From the NCBI GenBank assembly GCA_027922465.2, contig BQMF02000279.1:124001-188000 (forward strand): a stretch of DNA of 64,000 nt. The letters run 5' to 3'. Numbering within the stretch: position 1 is the first letter of the stretch; each line of letters starts with the position of its first letter. The notes beneath the pieces are model-generated. The model had not been told where the DNA came from, made no database searches, and saw only the letters and a program-made list of their open reading frames with translations. A program made the translations under genes and the position numbers. This stretch comes from Turritopsis dohrnii. Taxonomy: Eukaryota; Cnidaria; Hydrozoa; Anthoathecata; Oceaniidae. Below, one piece after another: positions 46,401-55,300 of this stretch.

Positions 46401-49400
46401 GGGGAACATTTTTGACCAGTTTTGGGAGAATGCATTTGTTCCTGAGCTCTTGGGGTCTCTCTTCCAGCTTATGTATAAGGGAAGTTGATGGTTTAAGAGT
46501 GATGCAAATAGGTCTATTGTCGGGGTGCCTACTTTTTGACATATTTCCTGAAATGTCCTTGGGTTTAGTCTCCATTCGCTGGAGTTCTTTTGTCTCGATT
46601 CCCAGTCCGCTACTACGTTTAGTTCTGAGGGGATGTATTCCGCTGTACAGGTTATTCCCTTGTTCAGAAGATATGACCATATCGATTTCGTGATTCTTGT
46701 CATTTCTGGGTTCTTGGTTCCACCCATGTTTACTAGGTAGGCTAATGCGCAAGTGTTGTCGATTTGTAAATGTATCGATGTTACTTGTTTGTCCCTGGTG
46801 AATGTTTTCACTGCATATTCTACTGCTATCAGCTCTAGCATGTTTATGTGGAGATGTCTTTGTTCCTGACCCCATGCTCCCCCTGTGGATATTTCCTGAC
46901 AAGCAGCTCCCCACCCTTGCATTGATGCATCTGATGATATCACCAGTTCTGGGGGTTTCATGGTTATGGCCTTCCCATTGTGGATGGTTATGTTCTCTAT
47001 CCACCAATGTAGTTCCAGACGTGCCTCCCGTTTTAGGGTTATCACTGCCTCGTATGGTAAGTTTTTGTTCAGGGCTATCATCTGTTCCCTTTGCAGGTTC
47101 CTTAATTGTAAAGGTGCTGGGGTGAATGCTGGACTGGTAGCTCTGAGTTTCCCGATCAGCTTTGCAAGACTTCTGAGAGTTATGGTTTTGGTTTTCAGTG
47201 TTTTTTGGCATAAGTCTGTCAGTTTTGTTATTTTTTCTGTCGGAATGGATAATGTCAGAGTTTTGCTGTTGATCATCACTCCCAGAAACTCTATTTCTGT
47301 TGTTGGTGTGACCATCGACTTTTCGTAGTTGATCACAAACCCCAGAGCTTCCAGTAGGTGGAGGACAGAGTCTCGCGCCATCAGTATTTCTTCCAGCGAT
47401 GAGCCTACTATTAGCATGTTGTCTATGTATATTATCATGCGGATATTCAACCTTCTCAGTATTGTGATTGGGATTCTTAGTAACTTTGTGAATATCCTGG
47501 GGCATGGGCCTAGACCAAACATGAGACAAATGAACTCGTACAGGTTTCCTTCCCATAGAAATCGAACATGTTTCCTGGATTTTTGGTTTAAGGGGACTAC
47601 ATAATATGCGTCTTTTAGGTCTATTTTTACCATGAAGTCGTTTGTTTTTAATATATTTTTTAAATCTTTCAGAGACTCCATTTTGAATTTTTGATAAGGT
47701 ATGTTCTCGTTCAGATGTCTCAGGTTTATGACGGGTCGATATTTCCCTTTTTCTTTCTTTCCTCTTAGGAAGATGTTGCTTACAAATTGATTTTGTACAG
47801 GCTTTACTTTTGTTATGGCTCCTTTGTCTAACATACTTCGAACTTCTTTTGACATAATGTCTTTTTTGTGTTATTCCATTTGTATTTGTGGAGGAACATG
47901 TTTTTGTTGTGGTGTTGTAAAGAAGGGTATCTCCCACCCCAAAACTATGGAGAGTATTTCTGGGTTTGATGTGATTTTCCGCCATTGGGTTTGGAAATGT
48001 TTCAATCTTCCTGCTATGGGGATGTTCTTGTATTTTATCTCTGGGAATAGTTTTTGAATTATTGGGTGAACATGGCTTCTTAAATTTTGTTCTGTGGGAA
48101 GCATGTTCGACAAAGGAGTGTGTGGATGGAAAACTAGAGGTCTTACCTCTGTTTTGGTTGTTAGAGTCTGTTCTTGAGATGAAGCGTCCGACTTTTGGCC
48201 CCCCACCATGTGACGCCTCAGTGTGTGGGGCTTGTCGAAAGGGCTCTTTCCTGTGTCGGTGAACAGGGGGTGCTAAGCCACGAGCAATCAACTTGTCATC
48301 TCGTCTAAACTTCCGCTCTATTTTCTTCTCAAAATCTTTACCAAACAGGAAATCATTACATTTCTCTAGCTCTTCTTTGTATTCGTCTTTTATCATGCCT
48401 TTTGCTTTTGAATCGCTCTTGGTTATGGCTCCTAGTATTGAGCGACGTCTCTGAAAGTTAATAGCTCCTTGAGCCTGTCCCAGCAAAATTACAGACTGTT
48501 CAATTGCTTGGGAGAACGTAAAAGGATCGAATTCCATTACTGTATCTTCTGATTTTTTGAATTCATCTAGTTGATGTAGGACCTTAGTTAGTGGACCATA
48601 CACATCTCGTACTTTCGAGTTTATTCGAGCTAGTTGTTTGTCTCTGGTAATTTCAAAGCTATTACCAGTCTCATTGAGTATGTTAGATATGAAATTGTCT
48701 AGTTTCAACGGTTCCTTGATGTTTCTTGGAACTGGATTATTTACTATGTTGTCTTGAATGTCTTTATCTGATATATAGCTCGTATTGTTGGCATATTGAG
48801 CTAAGTCTTCATTAAGCCTCCATGCATTCTTTTCTTTTGTTGTTATTATTTCAAAGCGTGAAATATGCTTCTTTGAAGGAGGTGAATGGGATCGTGAGTA
48901 TGAGCTCAATCTTGATGAGCTGTTGTCAGTAGAGCCAGAGGGACAACTTGATGTGGATTCTGGCGAAGTAGAGGGGGAGCGTTTTCTTTTTCCCCTCCTT
49001 CTGCTTCTAGACCGTCTCCTTCCTCTCCTTTCATTTTTCGGAGTACTCCTTTCAGTGGCTATGTGCCCTGAGGTATGTTCTGGTGGAGGGGTTGTGTTAT
49101 CATCGTTTATATTGCTTGGGGATCGGGTTACGTCGTTAACTTCCGCCCCTGCTCCATTTTCTATCGTATTAACTAAAGAGTTTGCTTGCCCATCCATCGT
49201 TTTCCTTGTTTCACAACTGATTCTCTCGATATTTTAAGATAACTGGCGGTGGTGTGCGAATTATAAACAAAAAGCGACCGCCATCTTTAACGAGAGAATC
49301 AAGAGAGGATGTCCTGCCGTAAGGCCCTGTAATAAATACAGGTCCATTCGGCATAATGAAATCGGCTTCGGATTTTACCGAAATAAAATTGCAATGATTT

Positions 49401-51711
49401 GCAAATGTTTGTTTATTTTTAGATTAATATGTGCTGTCAGTTATTTGTCGGCGATTGGTGAGAAGTTGTACATGAGACGCTTTTATAAATTTCAAGTAGG
49501 AACCTCTAGAGTGTTTGTCACTGTTTTTGTTGCTGAGATACACAACAAAAACCATGGCAACGTGGTTGGTTGATAGTTTCTCTTACGTCAATATCAAAAC
49601 ATGATAGAACTCAATCTCTTCTGATTAGGTGTTGAAACCATTAGAAGTGAAGACTAAATTTTATAATGCTGGGGTATGATCATTTTGATTTTTTTTATTT
49701 GCTTTTTAGTGACCCCCTTCCTTGCATTTCTGAATTTTTGATTAAAATCGATAATAACTTCCAAGCAGATTGATTTGAAAACAGTGTAGCATGCAATTTT
49801 GTGACTGGCAATTTCCTTAAATTCTAGAACAGCACTTTTAAGTAATTTGTAGAGAATCTATAAGAGAATATTTTTCTCTATCAACATTTGTGTGGTATCC
49901 TTTCTTGAAATCTCTGCAGAAAGGTTGGTTGAATGGATATTAATAAAATACATTAGGTGAAAATTTATTGGGTTGTTTTTAGGAAGACGATGTGTACCTG
50001 GAAGCACAAGTTCAGAATATCACAACATCCTCCATGTGTCTAAATCATGTGGTGTTAGAACCTTCGCAGTTTTACAATGTCTTACCTTTGAATAATTTTC
50101 CAGTTTCACAGACAACAGATGAAGTGGGGAATTGTATATTCGGGACTTCGTACATGAGCCCCATGGACATTAGACAATACCTTTTCAAGTTAATTCCTAA
50201 AACAGTATATATTAGAGAACTTCGGCTGATGGTAAGCTAGCTAAATTTTTATATCCCTTTTTTATGATCATGAATATCATATGAAATAGTTTTCTGTAGA
50301 ATACATCCCCAATTGGTAAACTTGATATTGTATGGCGAACAAACTTTGGGGAATTTGGGCGACTTCAGACAAGCAATCTACAACGAACGGTTAGCTGCTA
50401 TAAAGCAAAATTCTGTCTTTGAATTTCTTGATAAAGCCACAAATGGATTTGAAGACTGATTATTTCTTATCGTTTGGAAAATTACAGGTTTCAACGAGAC
50501 AAGATGTCAAGCTAGTTCTAGAAGAAGCACCTGATGTTGTGCAGATCGAATCCCAATTTCGAATCCGATGCAAGCTCGAGAATTCTGGGTAAGCAGTTAG
50601 TAGGAATCCTTGATAACTTTGTATCTGTAAGAATTCCGTCAGTGTAAAAACCTTTTGATTTTCAGTGGTTCAAAAATGGAAGTAAAGCTGTTTCTGGTTA
50701 ATCCAACTTCTAGTTCTTTACTGTGGTGCGGTGTATCTGGAAAGGTGATTTTTATACTTTGTTTTTAATCTAGTGAGTGATTCCTCTTTTCACTGCTGTG
50801 TTTTGTTTATTAGGTACTTGGCCCACTTCCTCCCAATGCTGATCTGAATATCGATTTATATGCTGTTGCGATTAAACCTGGCCTCATTGTACGTATTTCT
50901 TTTTGCTATGTCTCTCAGGTTACCGACAGAATTCCACTTTTTCAGTGTTTTCATTTTTCTGGGTCAGCAACTCTAAGAACATTTTTGAATATTACTTCAA
51001 GTTGTTTGAGTAGTAACCTTTTACAGAGAAAAATGGTTCATTGTGTTGAGGTATTGTTTTATTGAGGTGAATGCAAAGAAAGTGGGGAAGTGGCAGCAAC
51101 GGCATCACCGGCCCTGCATACGATAAAATGTCAGTAATTGGGAAACTTTTATACGAAACCAGGTCGCAAATAATGTGAAGTGTTTGTTCACTCATCTCGT
51201 CTCCATTTGACTGCTAAACTAATATCAGCAGGCCATCCAGCAACGTTGGTCCTGACGTAAGCAGAACAAGGTTAATTAGGTGTAGTTATGAAAAGCCAAG
51301 TCAGCTCAAATCTACTCTGTTATTGTCATGTCCTTTAAACTGAAAATGGTTTGGACATGTTTATTGAAGATGGCCTTGTCATTTGCCAATAAGGATCCTT
51401 CAGAAAAGCTTCAAGACCAGTCTCTATTAGGGTTTGGAAAGGTGCAGGGCTGCTTCGATCGTTTAAACATCAATCCTGTCCTATAGCTTCAGAGATGGCT
51501 CATTATTATGTGACGCTTATTAAATCCATACACATCCTTATTACTCATCAATACATTGTCTTTTCATGAGACTTAACTGTGAAGCTTTCACTTGTTTTTC
51601 TAGGATGTTGGTGGAATCCGAATTCTCGATACGAATAGCACCAGAGTATTTGAATTCAACAACATTTGCAAGATACATGTATACCCATTAGATGAAACGC
51701 CATTCCGTTAA
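43454..51711 (+). CDS. TRAPPC13: TRAPPC13 (TRAPP complex subunit)
   Basis: Exons 43454-43499, 43594-43662, 43803-43902, 44169-44253, 44298-44449, 49423-49495, 49629-49673, 49983-50231, 50300-50389, 50488-50588, 50666-50744, 50814-50888 and 51604-51711. They sum to 1272 nt (423 aa), close to the human length. Diagnostic stretches in order: [105 protein letters not shown] and LLWCGVSGK. The family is a metazoan-type TRAPP subunit, with beta-sandwich domains, involved in ER-Golgi and autophagy trafficking. The ATG at 43454 is the first in frame. Intron 5 (44450-49422) is enlarged to about 5 kb by DIRS-related elements on the opposite strand. Confidence 0.95.
44848..44853 (-). terminator. Candidate poly(A) signal AATAAA (minus strand)
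   Basis: AATAAA on the minus strand about 26 nt downstream of the RGG-exon stop. This is consistent with a captured terminal exon. Confidence 0.4.
44879..44940 (-). pseudogene. Captured terminal exon encoding an RGG tail
   Basis: On the minus strand a TAG acceptor (44943-44941) precedes a frame reading [19 protein letters not shown] and then a stop. RGG-box tails occur in RNA-binding proteins such as GAR1, fibrillarin and Sm/LSm proteins; I cannot tell which gene it came from. No upstream exons are present: the adjacent sequence is the foldback arm and then the DIRS element. It is therefore probably a transduced gene fragment. Confidence 0.5.
45169..49197 (-). CDS. DIRS Gag-like / tyrosine recombinase long frame
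   Basis: An uninterrupted 1342-codon frame. Residues about 30-110 are Arg/Ser-rich ([18 protein letters not shown]). The next ~220 residues look like a DIRS Gag-type region (helices, and [19 protein letters not shown]). Residues about 1010-1342 form a tyrosine recombinase: a core-binding part around [20 protein letters not shown], then catalytic Arg (TTRSSEL), the HxxR box ([10 protein letters not shown]) and nucleophile region (VWQRHYHKT). The middle (about 450-1005) is K/R/S/N/H-rich and is the out-of-frame reading of the RT gene, so it may not be real protein. The stop codon lies within the left terminal repeat. The ATG at 49197 follows the right repeat by about 110 bp. Confidence 0.82.
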   Translation of the reverse strand: MDGQANSLVNTIENGAGAEVNDVTRSPSNINDDNTTPPPEHTSGHIATERSTPKNERRGRRRSRSRRRGKRKRSPSTSPESTSSCPSGSTDNSSSRLSSYSRSHSPPSKKHISRFEIITTKEKNAWRLNEDLAQYANNTSYISDKDIQDNIVNNPVPRNIKEPLKLDNFISNILNETGNSFEITRDKQLARINSKVRDVYGPLTKVLHQLDEFKKSEDTVMEFDPFTFSQAIEQSVILLGQAQGAINFQRRRSILGAITKSDSKAKGMIKDEYKEELEKCNDFLFGKDFEKKIERKFRRDDKLIARGLAPPVHRHRKEPFRQAPHTEASHGGGPKVGRFISRTDSNNQNRGKTSSFPSTHSFVEHASHRTKFKKPCSPNNSKTIPRDKIQEHPHSRKIETFPNPMAENHIKPRNTLHSFGVGDTLLYNTTTKTCSSTNTNGITQKRHYVKRSSKYVRQRSHNKSKACTKSICKQHLPKRKERKREISTRHKPETSEREHTLSKIQNGVSERFKKYIKNKRLHGKNRPKRRILCSPLKPKIQETCSISMGRKPVRVHLSHVWSRPMPQDIHKVTKNPNHNTEKVEYPHDNIHRQHANSRLIAGRNTDGARLCPPPTGSSGVCDQLRKVDGHTNNRNRVSGSDDQQQNSDIIHSDRKNNKTDRLMPKNTENQNHNSQKSCKADRETQSYQSSIHPSTFTIKEPAKGTDDSPEQKLTIRGSDNPKTGGTSGTTLVDREHNHPQWEGHNHETPRTGDIIRCINARVGSCLSGNIHRGSMGSGTKTSPHKHARADSSRICSENIHQGQTSNIDTFTNRQHLRISLPSKHGWNQEPRNDKNHEIDMVISSEQGNNLYSGIHPLRTKRSSGLGIETKELQRMETKPKDISGNMSKSRHPDNRPICITLKPSTSLIHKLEERPQELRNKCILPKLVKNVPLCIPAVQSNRENPSENIISSKQHDHCYTSMAISDMVSSPSGNVNKKSSPSTSNQSSAHKLRREQPLINLEPDTASSSMACIREESKTKGISEQATTLISKTRREGTRRNYHSAWTKFSSWCNQKQADPLQCSLDIILNYLADVYSQKYEYRTINNHRSAISAFHEPIEGYKVGTHPKVVALLKGVSNERPPQPRYTSVWDVERVLLQLKKMSPYVELSAKELTLKLAMLLALTATTRSSELKTLDIRFMTKTNQEYKFQLGKTVKHSKQGKNPPPIKFFPFPHDTDLCPYTALEHYLEVTQTWRSNNHSQLLLCHVKPHGPASTPTIARWIKETLAMSGIDTSIFQAHSVRGATSSKGKILGTPIKEILKMGNWKCESVWQRHYHKTIISPGQQYQTTLLSAALNKDVLP
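46194..47855 (-). CDS. DIRS reverse transcriptase / RNase H / MT-like domain
   Basis: 553 codons in a different minus-strand frame, wholly overlapped by the recombinase frame. RT motifs: [14 protein letters not shown] (A), [17 protein letters not shown] (B) and [11 protein letters not shown] (C). Motif C has YIDN where YxDD is usual. RNase H residues are seen in [38 protein letters not shown] and [10 protein letters not shown]. The C-terminal region ([20 protein letters not shown], then AFPPFNLI and [10 protein letters not shown]) matches the domain that follows RNase H in DIRS elements. Translation probably needs its own start or frameshifting; no slippery site was identified. The frame itself has no stop. 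Confidence 0.9.
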   Translation of the reverse strand: MSKEVRSMLDKGAITKVKPVQNQFVSNIFLRGKKEKGKYRPVINLRHLNENIPYQKFKMESLKDLKNILKTNDFMVKIDLKDAYYVVPLNQKSRKHVRFLWEGNLYEFICLMFGLGPCPRIFTKLLRIPITILRRLNIRMIIYIDNMLIVGSSLEEILMARDSVLHLLEALGFVINYEKSMVTPTTEIEFLGVMINSKTLTLSIPTEKITKLTDLCQKTLKTKTITLRSLAKLIGKLRATSPAFTPAPLQLRNLQREQMIALNKNLPYEAVITLKREARLELHWWIENITIHNGKAITMKPPELVISSDASMQGWGAACQEISTGGAWGQEQRHLHINMLELIAVEYAVKTFTRDKQVTSIHLQIDNTCALAYLVNMGGTKNPEMTRITKSIWSYLLNKGITCTAEYIPSELNVVADWESRQKNSSEWRLNPRTFQEICQKVGTPTIDLFASLLNHQLPLYISWKRDPKSSGTNAFSQNWSKMFPYAFPPFNLIGKTLAKTSYHQNNMIIVTPVWPSQTWYLLLLEMSIRSPVLLPQTNHLLTNSEGNNHSLI

Positions 51712-51841
51712 AAATTAGATTATTTTGCTTACGTTAAGACAATATCATCAGTCCAGTCGTGAATGACTGAAGAACTAACCACCAGCTAATCAACTGCTGG
51801 AATAATTATACATCATTGTATCCATTATGCCATGATAATGG

Positions 51842-51847
51842 AATAAA
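51842..51847 (+). terminator. Candidate poly(A) signal of TRAPPC13
   Basis: AATAAA 131 nt after the stop codon. A second AATAAA-like cluster lies near 52016. Confidence 0.45.
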
Positions 51848-52310
51848 TCCGAAAAGCTTCGTAAAGAAACTTTGTTGATGTTTTAAATTTTTTAGCTCAT
51901 AATTATACATCAGCCAATCAACTACTGAAATAATTATACATCAGCCAATCAACCGCTGAAAACTGGTTCACGATGACCAAAAGAACGTTTATCTTTCACA
52001 CAAACATCTATTTGTAAATAAATGAATTTATATATAAGAAGTTTGTAATCTTTTTTGGAAGTGGGAGAAAGCTATAAAATAGATAATACGATTCATGTGA
52101 TATGTACTTGTACGATTATGAAATTTCCATGTTTCTCCCTAATATAAACAAAGATCACATCTTTCTTTTCAGGCATATCCGTATTCTCCCTCATCATCAA
52201 CATCAGTGTTTTGTATCTCCTACAATCGATTTCATGTTGAATATGACGGAGAGGTTAGAGTCTTCGAATGTGAAATTAACATTACGAATTTGTTCTATCT
52301 TTTTGTTAAG

Positions 52311-55300
52311 ATGGAAGAAGATAACAAAACGGGGACAGAGATCCTTGTCTTGCAGTTAGAAGTTGAAGGTATTGATGAGAAGTTAAAGAGTATCAAGAAT
52401 CAAATCAATGCCTTGCTGACAAAACAGGATGACTTAATCGATATGAAAGAAAGACTTAGTGATAGAATAGCTGCTCTTAAGGAGGAAGCACAACCCATGC
52501 AAGACTGGACCAGCGACCATTTCACGTGGAGTGAAAAACTTACCCAGACTGCTCGTGATGTGTTTAGCATTGATAAATTCCGTGCTTTGCAAAAGGAAAC
52601 AATGAATGCGACATTATCGAACCGTGATTGTGTTTTGATCATGCCAACTGGAGGTGGGAAAAGTTTATGTTTTCAACTTCCTGCGTTGATAATGCCTGGC
52701 TTCACACTGGTAAGTTTCTCTGTCTTCTTAATAATCCGTGGCTTCACACTGGTAAGTTTGATTTGTCTTTGTGTCTTTGTTACCTGGCTGGTTGTAGCAT
52801 ACCATCATCTCCCTTAGGTAATATCTCCTTTGTTATCGTTGATGGAAGACCAGGTGAATGCTCTTCGAAATCTCAATATCAATGCTGTCATGTTGAACAC
52901 TTCATCACCATCCAACTTTGTTACTGATACACAAAATAAAATGATTGTACCGAATCCAACATTTAAACTGCTGTATGTCACGCCAGAAAAAATTGCGAAG
53001 AGTAAGCGCTTCATGGCCAAGTTAGAAAAAGCTTATTCAAGTAAGCAGTTTTCATAGTAAGCATTTATTAAATGTCTTTCTCAACTTCTGTAGGCGTCAG
53101 TGCCCTTCAAAGTGTATTAGTTAGTACCTCACACGTGACTGCTGCAAACTAAGTTCCAGTTCCTTCACATCTACTTGGGTGTGGTGATGGTGTAGTAGTT
53201 AGTACCTCACACTTGACTGCGGCAACCTTAGTTCCAGTTCCTTCACATATACCTTGGTGCAGCGATGGTGTAGTAGTTAGTACCTCACACGTGACTGCGG
53301 CAACCTTAGTTCCAGTTCCTTCACATATACCTTGGTGTGGCGATGGTGTAGTAGTTAGTACACCACACGTGACTGCGGCAACCTTAGTTCCAGTTCCTTC
53401 ACATATACCTTGGTGCAGCGATGGTGTAGTAGTTAGTACCTCACACGTGACTGCGGCAACCTTAGTTCCAGTTCCTTCACATATACCTTGGTGTGGCGAT
53501 GGTGTAGTAGTTAGTACACCACACGTGACTGCTGCAACCTAAGTTTTAGTGTCAGTCTTGATGCTTTACTCTGATTTTCTTTAAAATCAGTGTATCTACG
53601 AGCGGTTGACTGACTGTAGATTTGTTTGAGCAATTTGTTTGTGCGTTAGTCTCGCATCTGACTACTGACTAATTTGTATTACTTTCTCCTTTTCTTTAAC
53701 TCTGTTATCCCTTCTCACTTTAGTCAATAATATCAATCGTATTGTGGTTGATGAAGTGCACTGTGCGAGCCATTGGGGACACGATTTCCGGCCGGATTAC
53801 AAAATGCTCGGTATACTTAAGCGTCAATTTCCCAAAATTCCAATGCTGGGACTAACAGCCACAGCATCCGAGAAAGTTCTAACTGACGTCAAAGACATCT
53901 TGAATTTGGACTTTCGTTGTGTTGTATTCAGAGCATCCTTCAACCGGCCAAACTTATTTTACGAGGTAGACATTTTCACTGCACACTGCACACTGTCCTT
54001 CAAGCAAGTTAGAGCAATGCTATAGCTTATCGGGGATAATTTCGTCGGGGAAAAGTGACGAAATTTTTGCTTCGTGACGAAAATTTTCCCCGACGAAAAT
54101 TTTGAAAAAGTGAAATTTATAAGAAAGTGTTAATAAAATTTTGCAAAATGACGAAATTTTCCCCGATAAGGTACGTATCTCTGGCGATAAGTCAACTAAT
54201 AGTTCCAAGTCGGCGGGTGGAAGATCCAACCGCTACAGATGGAAGCTCAAGAACTAAAAACTCCCGATCACTTACTCACTTTCTTTCATGTTCTACTGCA
54301 TCTTTCCAGTAGCATGTCTGTATCAGTTTCTTGGTTATTGGTTCGTTCATGGGTATGACATCATCTCCCTCTTTTAGGTCCATCACACATGTCTTGATCA
54401 AAACGAACTGGTAAAAGAAATAGCAAAGAAAATTAAGCGCCAGTTTCCAAAACAGTCTGGTGAGCAAGTTTATATTTTCGTATATTATCTTTCTATTTCA
54501 GTGCTCCTTCGTTTTGTATGTGATGGTAACTTGCCATTTCGGCCCCATGTCTTTTGCTACTGTTGCATGAAGTAATACAGGCTGTTTTATTATGATAAAA
54601 AAGGTCATAGAGATAGTGTGGAAGGAACTTCTTACTCTTTCATTCTCTTTAAGTTTCGTATAACTGCAGTATACAGTAGACTCTCTCTAACTCGAACCTC
54701 GAACGGGAACAAAATTGTTCGAATTATGGAGAGTTTCAGTTACAGAGAGTGATATTGTTAGGTTTTAGTTTGAAGGGACTCACTGATTCAGTTCGAATTA
54801 TGGAGAGTTCGAGTAATGGAAAGTCGAATTATAGAGAGTCCACTGTATATTTCTTTTTAAGTAACACAAATGCAGGCGTTTTAGAGAAAGTTGATTTTTT
54901 TAATGAAGCGAATAACATCCGGATAGTGACCGTGTAAAATCTGTTACCGAGCGAAAGTTGAAAGAAGAGTTTTGTTGTCAAATATTGACACTCGAGTGGA
55001 AACACACACACATAGCTCTTTATCGTTTTATCTAATATAAACTATAAATGATATGTAGGTATTGTGTACTGTTTCTCACGAAAAGATAGTGAGGATGTTG
55101 CACAGCTGCTGGTGAAACACGGCATCCCTTCCAGGTGTTATCATGCGGACCTTTCAGCAGAATGGAAATCAAATATTCATAAAGCATGGAGTAAGGGCCA
55201 CCTGCAGGTAATGTTTTCATCTCTCATCGTGCCAAACCCTTTCTTCTACTTCTTGTATTTTTGTACAAACTCTCGTCAAGATTCTTCGTTCCACTCCACT

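Larger units (their letters stand above)
45103..49390 (-). mobile_element. DIRS-like tyrosine-recombinase retrotransposon
   Basis: Terminal inverted repeats of about 83 bp (45103-45184 and 49307-49390) carry CCGATTTCATTATGCCGAAT and TAATAAATACAGG-type words. Between them, on the minus strand, are a Gag-like region, an overlapping RT/RNase H/MT-like frame and a C-terminal tyrosine recombinase. The absence of integrase and of direct LTRs, the inverted termini and the recombinase define the DIRS group. It lies antisense in intron 5 of TRAPPC13. Confidence 0.92.

Noticed and set aside
53213..53542. Apparent protein with 26-residue repeats
   Set aside because: It is the translation of the 78-bp tandem array inside a helicase intron; unit length divisible by three keeps any frame open.
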